Source: Pestalotiopsis fici W106-1 | Lineage: Eukaryota; Ascomycota; Sordariomycetes; Amphisphaeriales; Sporocadaceae | DNA: 64,000 bases | Direction of reading: 5' to 3' | Assembly: GCF_000516985.1 (NCBI RefSeq) | Contig: NW_006917091.1 | Location: forward strand, 2,521,399 to 2,585,398 | Shown: positions 21,818 through 32,161 of the stretch, piece by piece | Position numbering within the stretch: position 1 is the stretch's first letter | How the letters are laid out: each line of letters starts with the position of its first letter | The notes under the pieces: generated by a model | What the model saw: the letters and a program-made list of their open reading frames with translations, nothing else | Database searches by the model: none | What the model was told of the DNA's origin: nothing | Position numbers and translations under genes: made by a program

Positions 21818-23285
21818 CTAACCCTTGGCGGCACCGGCCTTGATGAGTAGGATATCACCATCCTCAACGACGTACTCCTTACCCTTGGTCATGATCTTAC
21901 CCTTGGCCTTGACTTCGGATTCATCACCAAGCTCCTTGAGCAAGTTGAAGTTGTATACGATAGCCTGGATGAAAGTCTTCTCAAAGTCTGTGTGAATGAC
22001 ACCTGCGGCTTGTGGTGCCTTGATACCAAGACGAATAGTCCATTGTCGGACCTCGTCGGTACCGGTGGTGAAAAAGCTACCAAGTCCGAGGGCCTTGCGC
22101 ATGGACAGAATAATCTTGGGCAGGGCAGACTCGATGCCCAGGTTCTTGCACTCCTCAGCAGCCTCGGCCTCGGTCTCGAATTGCGTAAGACGCTCCTCGA
22201 AGCATACAGAGAGGGGCAGAATGGGGTCGCCAGCGGCGTGCTCCTTCATCCACTCGGCAATCTTGGGAAGATGCTTGTTCTTCTTGCGAATGAAGTCCTT
22301 CTCGGACAAGTTGACCAGGTAGACGACAGGCTTGGCCGAGAGGAGGAAGAGAGGGTTGATGACCTCAACCTATTGAAATAGCATTAGCCACGGTCCAACC
22401 ACGTCTTGGAATGATGACGGTGTGTAATATGGAGATGCAATCAGATTGTGTTTCTTATCTCAGTATGTCCTCTGCGTTGTATATTGAGGCATTCGAAGAG
22501 CTGGGTTTGAATCAGGCCTTTGGCCCTTATTCATCATAAAGGTGCGGAATGAGGGATGTGAATAGAAAGAATCATATTTCCTTACCTCCTTGGGTGACCA
22601 GGTGCCCTTTCGGACATCCTTGCCATCCTTGATCCAGTTGAGAACCTTCTCAATGGTATCTTGCTCTTCCTTGGCCTTCTTGACTTCTAAACTCTGACCA
22701 CCCATGCGGGTCTTCTTCTTCTGGTTCTCGAGGGCCTTTTCGACGAACTCGATATCCTTGAGTCGCAGCTCCTCGGCAATGATGTCGAGATCTCTGACGG
22801 GGTTCACATCACCCTCGACGTGAATGATCTCGGCGTCGTCGAAGCAACGAACGACCTGGAAAATGGCATCGACGGCTCTAATGTGCGACAAGAAAGCGTT
22901 TCCAAGACCAGCACCAGTAGAGGCACCTCTTGTCAGACCGGCGATATCGTAAACCGTCAAGTTGGCGGGAACGCGCGACTTGGGGTTGTATTTCTCGCAG
23001 AGCCAGTCATATCGCTCGTCAGGCACGATGACGCGAGCCTCTTCGGGGTCAATGGTAGCGTAGGGGAAGTTCTTCGAGAGGCTGTCAGCGCGGGGTGCTT
23101 GAGAGGTCTTGTGAAAAGTTTCTTAATTTTCAACATACGGCGGGGTTACCAAGGTTGCACTTGGTAATGGCCTGGAAAAGTGTCGACTTTCCGACGTTGG
23201 CAAGACCAACGATACCGCTCTTCAAGTTGTTTCCAGGGCGACCCAGAGGGATCTTCTCTTCCTTGACGGCCTTCTTGGGAGGCAT
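21818..23285 (-). CDS. OLA1: Obg-like ATPase 1 (YchF/OLA1), 394 aa
   Basis: Three exons on the minus strand: 23139-23285, 22586-23071 and 21818-22369 (49 + 162 + 184 codons, all phase 0). G1 is GLANVGKST (residues 27-35) and G3 is [10 protein letters not shown], with the YchF signature [14 protein letters not shown]. The G4 position reads NLSEKD rather than NKxD, the reason this family hydrolyses ATP rather than GTP. The C-terminal TGS domain follows ([14 protein letters not shown]). Length matches yeast and human orthologues. It is a cytosolic ATPase linked to ribosomes, proteasome and stress control. The frame stays open upstream of the ATG for 86 codons with no acidic residue; see the finding. 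Confidence 0.97.
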
Positions 23286-24440
23286 CTTGGGCTTTTTCTT
23301 GTTCGAATAACCGCGGCAAGCGACGAAACAGTAGAGTGGAGAGGTTGCAGCAGTGTTTCTAGACACTACCGAGATGACAGGAAAGGCAGAGCTAGCTGCA
23401 GATGCACGAACGATGCGGGCCAGAGAAGAGAAGGGCGTGGGAAATAGTAGGGAAGACACGGTGGTCTGTTGTTTTCGGTTCGGGCTGGGGATTAAACCAG
23501 CCTGAGAACGTAGAAAAGGATGGAGTGGTGGGATTCGAGACAAATCTCAATCAAGAGTTTGTCTACGAGCGGCGGTTTGGGTATCTGAAGAAAATGAAAA
23601 GAGTAAGAAAAAGGGAAGAAAGCGGGCAATGGTGGGCAGCCTCAAGCAAAGGAGGGGAGCTTCTTTACACCTGCAGCATTGAAAATGGAGGGGCTGCTCG
23701 CATTGAACGAGGGAAAAAAAACCTTTGCAGTTTTTGGTGGGTTTTGTTTCCCAATCAAAATCCAAGTTTTTTAGGTTGCGTGTACCTTGAAATTAGGTAG
23801 AGCTGATCGGAGCTCGGTACCAAGTTACGCCGGGGGTCAATGGTCGCCAAGGTAGGCTGTGACCAGCTGCGTTGGGCTTCTTGTAGCAGGTAACGCCGTC
23901 AGACGTCACTGTTACCGATGGAAGCACGGTCCCAGGCTTACAGATAGCCCCAGACGAGCCAGGGAGTTACATAAGGTAGTTTGTTGGCTGGGTCCGGGGG
24001 TCCAAAGCTCAGGCTGATGCTAAAACGAGGGCAGGAATTGGATCATGTCCCGCATGCATCAGCTTGGCCGCCAGTGGCTGACGCCGGCCTAGGTCTGTCC
24101 TAGTGGTGCTTTGATCGGTTCTCGTTCTCGACCTCAGGCAGACCCGTTGACCTCTGGGGTGAATTGAGACATGAATCCTGATGATGCCTTATCCTGAATC
24201 ACATTCACCCGCTTCCTGAGTAACCTCTGTATACTTAATCCCTCCCATATCATCTCAATGCCCAGCAGGCAAATCAAAAGTCTGTACATCTCAGCAAGCA
24301 CGTAAGCATCTCGCACATGCATCGTACATAGCAGGCCATTTGCTCTCTTCCGCGCTGAGACAAACTCCACACCCGCTACCGATCGCATCTTAGAGCCTCA
24401 AAAGCACCCCCACACGCATTGCTTCTACACTCGCCTCGCC
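23286..24440. other. intergenic region between divergent OLA1 and PPPDE genes
   Basis: About 1.15 kb holding both promoters. The first 260 bp next to OLA1 are an open in-frame extension of it. The rest shows no gene or repeat. Confidence 0.55.
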
Positions 24441-25273
24441 ATGTCCTCAAAGCAAGCGGGCAGGAACTCCATGAGCCGATCGAGCAGGCAATCGTCGCAT
24501 AGATCAACACTATCACTGTCCCGCACGGAAGTCGTCATAAATGTCTACGATCTGCTCCCGGTAAGTCGGCATATCCACTCAGCAGCACGAGCCAACGCAA
24601 CAGACAAGGTAGCTAATACAGGACCTCATCGCAGCCCGGTCGTCTTTCTTCCGTCCTCTGGACATTTGGCTCTTCCCTCTTGCATACGGGTGTCGTGATC
24701 AATGGCCGCGAATACGCATACGGTGGTCACGATCGACCGTCGGTGACTGGAGTATACTGGACAGAGCCGCGTACCTGCCCGCCAGGTGCCACGTTCAAGA
24801 CCGAGATATTGCATGGCTTCACCTTTGCGACACAGGCCGAAATTGACGCCATTATCAAGTCTACAAGCGAGGACTTTCCTGGCACAAGCTACAACCTCTT
24901 GACCAAGAACTGCAACCACTTCACTCAGAGCTTATGCGAGCGATTGACTGGTAGGCGCGGGCCCAACTGGCTCAATCGTGCCGCCCAAATCGGTGTTGCA
25001 CTCCCATGCGTTGTGCCACGAGACTGGCTCGAGCCGCCGGATTATGAGACCGCGGAAGGGGCCCTTGTTGAGGAGAGCGACGACGAGCTGACCACCAACG
25101 AGGGTACGGGGTTCCTGAGCCGGGAAAACAGTTACCGGGGAAATCTGGCCAACAACTCAGCTGGGGATGGAACTGCGCCTGGTGGTACTGGGAAAGGAAA
25201 GGGCAAAGCCAAATCTACCAGAGACTCCAGCGGACGGGCACTCCCAGCTTCTGAAAGGGCGCCTGCACGTTAG
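24441..25273 (+). CDS. PPPDE/DeSI-type thiol peptidase, 252 aa
   Basis: Two exons, 24441-24560 and 24635-25273, with a GTAAGT...GCAG intron that rebuilds VYDLLPPGRLSSVLW. The PPPDE (DUF862) fold follows: catalytic His57 in SLLHTGVV, then EYAYGGHD, FPGTSYNLLTKNCNHF with catalytic Cys133, and LPCVVPRDWLEPP. Members are deSUMOylating or deubiquitylating isopeptidases, cytosolic or nuclear. The last 70 residues are low-complexity and Gly/Lys-rich (GGTGKGKGKAK), probably disordered. A serine-rich N-terminal tail precedes the domain. Both catalytic residues are present. Confidence 0.93.
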
Positions 25274-25679
25274 GAGTCGACGAGGGCAAAGACACCGTGC
25301 CGTGAAGGTGCTTGAACTACGGCATTGAAACTACTTGCCATTTAAAGTCGGCATCAAACCGGACAATGAACTTGACGATTAGGGCGCACGGGTTCGATAA
25401 GGAGGTTGCATTTCGAGGCGTTGAGGACGTGTATTCAGATTTCGGGCCATTATCATCTTCTGCCATTGAGATACCAGGATGTTATATCAAGTGCCATCGC
25501 ACATTTGCGTATTCAACAGCGATACTCCACTTTCCTTGAATCTTTGCATCTTTGCGCTGCCGATGTTTTTGTACTGCATGTAGTGAAGTCAAATATACAC
25601 GACGTATAAGTCTTATGTTACAGAGCAAAACCATTTCCACCAATGGACTGCTGAACCAATGATACCAATAATGACCCAA
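25274..25679. other. convergent 3' region
   Basis: About 400 bp between the ends of the PPPDE gene and the uS11m gene. Nothing recognisable. Confidence 0.6.
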
Positions 25680-26459
25680 TCAACCCAGACGTCTGGGCTT
25701 GCGACTCCTGGTACCACCAAACTTCAATCTGGTCGCATCACTGACTGCTACGATCTTTGGCCTCAAGAACTTGCCCTCGTTTCCTAGCAACACCTTTGTC
25801 GAGGCCTCTCGGCCATGGCCGAAGCCTCGGAGAACCACCTCGAGCTTGTGAATCTTCTTGTGCCAGTTGCCCTGGTTGAGCTTGTCTATCACATGTGCAG
25901 ACAGCTGGTAGGCAGCATCGTAGGTGCCCCTCTTTGACCGCTTGAACCCAATGTTACCGGTGCTGACAGAGATGATGGCGTTCCGGTCAGGCTTGGTGAC
26001 TGTAATGTGCGTGTTGTGCTTGTGGCTGTAGATGTGGAAGTGGAAGGGTTCCTCGTGCTGCCACCAATTGTCCTTGTCAATCAGCTCCTCCGAAGACGAC
26101 AGCAAAACTTCCTGGGCAGTCGGCTGGTTGCGTGCCCGAGCAATGGCATCTTGAGCGAGCTGCTGGCCGCCGATCCGTGAGGGACGCGAGCCGGCGAGAG
26201 AGGCGCTGAGATCGGAAAGGCTGCTGAAGCCGGGTGTTGGCGCCGAGCGTCGCTGTGCTTGGGAAGCTGGTGAAGCAGATGTTTGAGCACCGGAAGGCGT
26301 GCCTGCCACGGATGGGGGAGGATTTGAGCCAGGTTCATCGGCGAATCGTCGACATGTCTGGCTGAATGAGCGGATCGGCAGGCGTATGTTGCTGCTACCT
26401 TGCCATTGTGAAGTCTGTCGGATAGTTGTCGCCAGAAGGCGGCTCGCTGGCTTGCTCAT
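25680..26459 (-). CDS. MRPS11: mitochondrial ribosomal protein uS11m, 259 aa
   Basis: Single exon, ATG at 26459. The N-terminus is a basic, Ser/Arg-rich presequence (SRLLATTIRQTSQW, PIRSFSQTCRRF), followed by a low-complexity linker. Residues about 145-259 are the uS11 domain: HITVTKPDRNAIISVSTGNIGFK, YDAAYQLSAHVIDK, VVLRGFGHGREA, VSDATRLKFGGTRSRKPRR. The last stretch matches the conserved basic tail that contacts 16S-type rRNA on the small-subunit platform. Longer than bacterial S11 because of the presequence and linker, as in other fungi. Divergent with TIM44. Confidence 0.95.
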   Translation of the reverse strand: MSKPASRLLATTIRQTSQWQGSSNIRLPIRSFSQTCRRFADEPGSNPPPSVAGTPSGAQTSASPASQAQRRSAPTPGFSSLSDLSASLAGSRPSRIGGQQLAQDAIARARNQPTAQEVLLSSSEELIDKDNWWQHEEPFHFHIYSHKHNTHITVTKPDRNAIISVSTGNIGFKRSKRGTYDAAYQLSAHVIDKLNQGNWHKKIHKLEVVLRGFGHGREASTKVLLGNEGKFLRPKIVAVSDATRLKFGGTRSRKPRRLG

Positions 26460-27006
26460 TGTTCCGTCGCATGCACAAGATGGACCTCACTCGGTACCGA
26501 GTCTCGATTGTCGTGTCTTGCACCGGGGCCGGAGTGGTGGTGAATTGCCTACCCGTATCATAAACCCCGATTCTGCCAAAGGATCTCTGAAGCTCGAAAT
26601 TTTGAAGATTCCGTCCTGTAGCGCGCCTGCAACTCAACAGGGGCCGCTAGCACGAAAGCGTTACTAGCTTGCTGTGCGAAAGGTACGTATCTGTATCTCC
26701 AGGTCAATCACTCACTGGGACGGTTCTGCGACTGGAGTGACTCGGTTCCCACAGGCGGGTTGAATCGGAAGCGGCAAAAACTCCGCTCCGGGATTTTTTA
26801 CTCTTTGGGGCCAGGGTCCATGCTGCACCTGCTGGGGTCGGAGAGCCCGTAGCAAAAAGTTCGTCGCAGTCTGCAGAAGCGCAAGGAAGAAAGACTGAGA
26901 TTTGTCGCCCTTCCTGCGATACCGCTCAGGGTTATAATTCTGCGCATCTCCTCCGTTTTTGCTTTCTCAATCACGGGCGAGATCAAGCACTGCCAAATTA
27001 ATCAAA
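26460..27006. promoter_or_regulatory. shared divergent promoter region of uS11m and TIM44
   Basis: 547 bp separate the two ATGs, which point away from each other. Both genes encode mitochondrial proteins, so shared control is plausible. No specific regulator site is claimed. Confidence 0.5.
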
Positions 27007-28663
27007 ATGAGTTCTCTCAGACATGCCGCGAGAAGCTCAACCTCTTCAGCGTTAAGGACGCCTTCATTGGCTTCGTCCTCGCACGGCAGATCACCCGCTT
27101 ACAGGAGGATATTGTCCGGACTCGAGCGCCAGAACGGAGCGTCGCCAATTGCCTCTTTCACAACCGCATCTCCTGCTCTGGCGGCTTTGCGGTCGCCTTT
27201 TCTGCCACAAACAATAGCAAACGCACAGCTGCGAAGTTTCCACCAGTCGTCGAGATGGCTTCAGGATCAACCCAAGACCGAGGCCAAGCCTGACGCGAAA
27301 CAAGAACCCAAGCCCGCCAACGCTGACGCGGAAGCAAAGCCCGAATCAGAAGAGCAAACAAAGAAAGAAGAAGAAGATGCCGACAAGTCGGAAGATGGCG
27401 AAAAGAAGCAAGAGAAGAAGAAGGATGATCTACCTCCGCCCCCTCCCCATGGCGACAAGACCCCGTGGCAAGTTTTCATGGAGACAATGCAGACTGAGTT
27501 CAAGCAGTCGAAAGAGTGGAATGACTCTACCAAGCAACTTGCTGCTGGCGCAAAGGAGTTTAGTGAAAGCGAAAATGTCCGCCGTGCTAGAGAAGCGTAC
27601 GAGTCCACCACTGGTGCCATTTCATCGACTACTGGCAAGGTTTTGAAAAGTACTGGAACCGCCATTGGCAAGGGTGCCGCCTGGACCTGGGATACGTCAG
27701 TGATGAAGGGCGTTCGCAAGGGTGCAAATGCTACTGGCGACGTATTGGACAAGGCCACCAAGCCTCTCCGAGAAACCGAGGCCTACAAGAACGTCAAGAA
27801 TGTGATTGACGACGGCAGCAGCTCGAGATATGGTGGGTGGGTTGAGAAGGAAGAGCGCCGAAAGGCAAAGGAGCTCCGTGAGAAGCAAGCTGCAGAGCTC
27901 TATGGCAAGCCTGAGGATATGGTTGAGGATCCCAAGTACGATGAGCCCCTTGACTATAGTTCATTACAATCATGCTAACAATCTTAGTGCTGGTACAAAC
28001 GTTACTGTCCACAAGGACGCAGCTTGGAAGGAGGCCTGGAGGGATTTCAAGGACCAGAACAAGCTCTTCCAGGGCCTTTTCAACGCCAAGAATGTCTACA
28101 AGGAATCCGAGAATCCGCTGATCGAGACGGCGCGAAGCATCACGGACCGAATCGCTGGCTTCTTTGCCGAGAACGAGACCGCTCAGGTCATCAAGAAGTT
28201 CCGATCCATGGACCCCAACTTCCAAGTCGAGCCTTTCCTCCAGGAGCTTAGAGAATACATTCTGCCCGAGGTCCTTGACGCCTATGTCAAGGGTGACACC
28301 GAGACTCTGCAGCTATGGCTGTCGGCAGCCCAGTACTCTGTCTACGAAGCTCTGACGAAGCAATACCTCCAGATGGGCATGAAGTCGGATGGCAAGATCC
28401 TTGATATTCGTCACGTCGATATTCTCAAGGCTCGTATGCTCGAGCCTGGTGAGATACCCGTTTTTATCATTACCTGCCGAACTCAAGAGGTTCACGTCTA
28501 CCGCAACGCAAAGACCAATGAGTTGGCTGCCGGCATGGAGGATAGGGTGCAACTCGTCACATACGCCATTGGAATCACGAGAACGCCCGAGGATGTTACC
28601 AACCCAGAGACAAGAGGTTGGAGATTGATTGAGATGCAGAAGAGCGCTCGTGAGTACATTTAG
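27007..28663 (+). CDS. TIM44: mitochondrial import motor subunit Tim44, 534 aa
   Basis: Two exons, 27007-27935 and 27988-28663. The 52-bp intron (GTACGA...CTAAC...CTTAG) removes a frame that otherwise runs into a stop and restores DPNAGTNVTVHKDAAW. The start is the ATG at 27007. An Arg/Ser-rich presequence is followed by an acidic/lysine-rich spacer (about residues 90-140) and a Pro-rich HGDKTPWQVF segment. The C-terminal Tim44 domain (about 360-534) contains FRSMDPNFQVEPFLQELREY, LPEVLDAYVKGD and GWRLIEMQ. Tim44 tethers mtHsp70 to the TIM23 channel at the matrix face. Length is near that of other fungal orthologues. Confidence 0.96.
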
Positions 28664-29134
28664 AGCCTGAGCGCTAGGTATGTCACTGGCAGATAGGGAT
28701 ATTGGACACATATCTGCACGCCGCTGGACGCTATTCGCTTCATCTCAAATCGACCTATACTACATATGTGTTATAATACTGTACCATACGGATGACAAGT
28801 AGACCGGTTTGGCCATTGGGGGCCGGCAAAGAAAAAAAGAAAGAGGCACAAAAGCCTTCTCACACCACTCTACAGCATGATACGGAGGCGTTCAAACAGG
28901 CGCAGATGCATTAGCGGTTGGATGTATGATAGAAAAAGCATGCACATGATACCTCGAGTGCAAATCAGAGAGTTTGTCTAGGGCATGTTTGAGCCAATGT
29001 ATTTGTATTCCATGTTCGCTTATTGTTGATATTCCTCTAGTTCAAGCGCACCTCAATTCCACATCCGCTTGTGGCAAAGTATATACAAGATGGTCTTCGC
29101 TGGATGTGCATGCTCACTAATAAAATTAAGCACG
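28664..29134. other. convergent 3' region
   Basis: 470 bp between two gene ends. Contains purine-rich tracts; nothing else recognised. Confidence 0.6.
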
Positions 29135-29998
29135 TCAACTGACCAATGCTTCTTCGTCCTTGAAATTCTGACGTACAGCCATCAGTGCTTTCCCCAGCAA
29201 GTTTTCACCCCAGTGTTCACGATTAGACTCGGCATCTGCTTCCCTAAAGCCAATACCCCAAATCCGATCGAACGGGCTCGCCTCTATCAGGTGTCGGTCG
29301 CCCGTCCGCAGCAGTGCAGCTCTGAAGCTAGGCGCGCGTATCGTCTCGGCGTCTAAATTTGCGCCGAGATGCCAATGCCGTACCGGCGGGCCAAAGCTAT
29401 CGTCACCGCCATGAGGAAATGTAAACTTGCAGTAATTGGCCCGACGCACGATTTTCTCCCTGTTGGCGACCCAGACCTCCTCGTCGAATCCCTGGACGGC
29501 CCGTCCGAGGTTCTTGGCCTCCTTTGGCGTGCTGGCCGCGAGGATCTCGGCTGCCGTGTTTGCGTCCTTGAACAGCATGGCCTTTTTGTACATCATAAAG
29601 TGCTCAGCTGTATAGTAAGTGTTGCGATACTGATCCGTAGGGTCGTAAAAGGGCTCTGTGAACCACTGAGACAGGAACCCGGTGCGAGGGTGAGACTCGC
29701 GATAGAAGTAAAGGGGTTTATTGCTGGACGTCTTGTTCTTAGCTGTCCTGGCGTCTTCACGAGATATAGTCTCAGGCGCAGATGAATCCGTGGGTTCTTG
29801 TGAAACAGGAGGCTCTACGACTGGGGCCGGAGGGTGGGCATCTGTGGCAGTAGGTTCTTCAACCGTGGGCTTGGACTTGGACTTGGATTTGGACTTCTTG
29901 GACTTCTTGGACTTGGATTTTGAATCGGAATTGAAATCGTGCTTGGGGTCTGCCAGTATTAATCCTGGCACCTTGGGCGTCTTCCTGCTTCGAGCCAT
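29135..29998 (-). CDS. NADAR-domain (YbiA-like) protein, 287 aa
   Basis: Single exon; ATG at 29998 (MARSRKTPKVPG). The upstream open part lacks coding character. Residues about 30-50 are a Lys/Ser repeat, followed by a Pro/Glu/Thr-rich linker. Residues about 95-285 form the NADAR domain (formerly DUF1768): LYFYRESH, GFLSQWF, YYTAEHFMMYKKAMLF, KNLGRAVQGF, WGIGFREAD and GENLLGKALM. Bacterial YbiA acts as an N-glycosidase on riboflavin-pathway intermediates, and other NADAR proteins remove ADP-ribose from nucleobases. Which of these applies here is unknown. The basic N-terminus suggests nuclear localisation or nucleic-acid binding, by inference. Confidence 0.92.
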   Translation of the reverse strand: MARSRKTPKVPGLILADPKHDFNSDSKSKSKKSKKSKSKSKSKPTVEEPTATDAHPPAPVVEPPVSQEPTDSSAPETISREDARTAKNKTSSNKPLYFYRESHPRTGFLSQWFTEPFYDPTDQYRNTYYTAEHFMMYKKAMLFKDANTAAEILAASTPKEAKNLGRAVQGFDEEVWVANREKIVRRANYCKFTFPHGGDDSFGPPVRHWHLGANLDAETIRAPSFRAALLRTGDRHLIEASPFDRIWGIGFREADAESNREHWGENLLGKALMAVRQNFKDEEALVS

Positions 29999-31205
29999 GG
30001 TGAAAGCTGCGATTTTGTAGTCGAGTTGATGACTGTGAAATATCCAAAATAATAGTGTTAAGTAAGTGATCTGCGTATGCCTGTTGGCTGTAGTATGATG
30101 CTTCTGTGAGGAGATATCGTCCAAAATAAATTCCCGGTGTCTAGGTATGGTGTTGTGTTGAGGGTGTTGTTTGTTTACATGATGCAGGTCCTGGCAGCGG
30201 ATATGGCATATATATATCCACTCGCTTGCTACCTAGTACGTTGATGCAGATGTACCTTCCTCCGTCTTGTTGGCGGGTTACACTCATCAGACTGCTCTGC
30301 TTGTCTGGTGCTCTTCGGCAGTGACTCACCTCTTGGGACTACATGAGGCTGTGGAGTGGGTAGGTGCAATGATTCAATCAACTAGTACCGCCACCACTTG
30401 ATGGCAGAAAGTGCAAAACAAGGTCATTACTTCTCAATCCGTGACAATTTTGAGGTAGGTGGGCTGGCCAGGCTGAGAATACTGCAGTTTGAATTCTCGT
30501 ACTGAGTTGATGCGAATATGATCTTTGGTCGCGGTAGGTGTGGGTCCCGATCTAGGTACCTGCATGTAACAAGATATAGTGCCGATCAGCTAGTATCTTT
30601 GTTGAACAATGCCTCTGCCTATTTCATTACTCTACAAATGCTTCAGTCTACTTAGAAGTAGGATATATCATTAGACAGTCAAATTTCTGACACTTTCACG
30701 CGGCAAATACAACAAAGATTGTTCTAGAGCTACTTGTAAACACATACGGATACTGCAATGTTGTGATCGGTGTTGTGGATCCGGGGAAGATCTGGGGTCC
30801 CGCATTGGAGCCGCTGCCGACTCAGATGGCACAGGATATGAAAGAAACCAAAGACAGGGCGGCAGAGGAGATTGCTGACACCAATTGTGGTTGCCAATTG
30901 TATGAATGAGAGGAAATCGCCTATGCAGCCGCAAGATCCCTGGGTTTTCTCCAATAAAACATCTAGTGTTCGTGACGCTATGACGTTGACGACAATGACG
31001 TAGATGCCGCGGTTGTCCGGACGCAAACACAAAGTGTATGTATACGAAGGCAATTTCAAGATAAAACATCAAAACAAAAACTCTTGCCTGTAATACAATA
31101 ATTGACACTCGGCACACATTTAATTTCTGGCTTAGGATCCATTTTCCTTTTTCACACGTGCAGCTGTCATATCCAACAAACACCAGCGACCGCTGCCGAT
31201 ACAAG
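29999..31205. other. intergenic region, 1.2 kb
   Basis: Divergent promoter DNA between the NADAR gene and the small secreted-protein gene. A run of TATATATAT lies near 30208-30217. A long minus-strand open frame across 30671-31354 overlaps the next gene antisense and starts without support, so it is not called. Confidence 0.5.
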
Positions 31206-31664
31206 ATGTACATCCCCACGACACAGAGCGTCATCACTGCCGGCCTGGCCATGACGGGTCTCTTGAAAGATCGTACGCCAACCCCGTCACCTCTTGATCT
31301 CCCCATCTCAGAAGCCTCTGAACTGACTCCAAACCTCATCAAAACAGCTTCCACCGTTGCCTCGGGGAGTGTGCTCGACTACGCCGTGGAAAAGTGCCTA
31401 GACGCCGACGGCAACACGCGATGCAGCAAACCTTTTCTGGTTACCAAGTCGACCTGCTACGAGATCGAGTGGCACACCGAGGGCGTCCTGACGCACACCA
31501 CGGCCGAGGTCCGCGACGCCGGCTCGGGCGAAATGGTCTACTACCGCGACACCAACGGCCAGTGGACGCCCGACAAGGGGGAGCTGGTGTATCTGGACTT
31601 CAAGCCCAAGATTGTGGCCACGGGAAACCAGACGGTCGATTATACGGTCAAGACATGCGAGTAG
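31206..31664 (+). CDS. small secreted-like protein, 152 aa
   Basis: The first ATG in frame is at 31206 (MYIPTTQSVITAGLAMTGLL), giving a moderately hydrophobic leader; cleavage is uncertain. The rest is well-formed coding sequence with four cysteines (EKCLDADGNTRCSKP, KSTCYEIEW, terminal KTCE) and WHTEGVLTHTTAEVRD, suggesting a small beta-rich, disulphide-bonded fold. Codon use is GC3-rich, unlike the effector-like genes at 8-12 kb, which suggests an older, conserved gene. No domain recognised. Confidence 0.72.
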   Translation: MYIPTTQSVITAGLAMTGLLKDRTPTPSPLDLPISEASELTPNLIKTASTVASGSVLDYAVEKCLDADGNTRCSKPFLVTKSTCYEIEWHTEGVLTHTTAEVRDAGSGEMVYYRDTNGQWTPDKGELVYLDFKPKIVATGNQTVDYTVKTCE

Positions 31665-32161
31665 ACTTCCGTGGATCATCTGATGTTGAGGTATACTTTG
31701 TACTGTGCTTGGTACCACAACGGCCTTCTTGTTTACGAGATTGTCATAATAGTATTCTTTAGACGTGTCCGTATTTGGTTATTGAGACTCGGAAGAAGAA
31801 TGCATCTGAGATGATCACTACATAATTCTCTCCAAATAAAACATTGATGTAAAACTCACTTGATCGAATTTCAAGACCTCGTAATTAAACCAAATGAGCC
31901 GCGCTGAAATCGATTGATGCGCTTGATCAACTGCGTATGAAAGTCCAAAATATGTATCAGAGCTATGCACAAGCTTGCAAGGGAACACGATAGTCCTACA
32001 TGAGAGCATTCCGCCACGGATGTCGACTGTACAATACCATTGAAGCACACGGAGACGTTTCCATCTGATCCAGTCTCGTGAATGTAATATCTGCCTATTT
32101 GTCAATGAATTGCCAGGAAATACCTCTACCATGGTGTTGATGTGCTTAGTTCACTTGCACA
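31665..32161. other. convergent 3' region
   Basis: About 500 bp with no recognisable feature. Confidence 0.6.

Noticed and set aside
26299..26667. Plus-strand frame over the start of uS11m
   Set aside because: Antisense shadow of a clear mitochondrial ribosomal protein and its promoter.
30671..31354. A 227-codon minus-strand open frame
   Set aside because: It overlaps the better-supported plus-strand gene at 31206 antisense, has no recognisable domain and poor composition.
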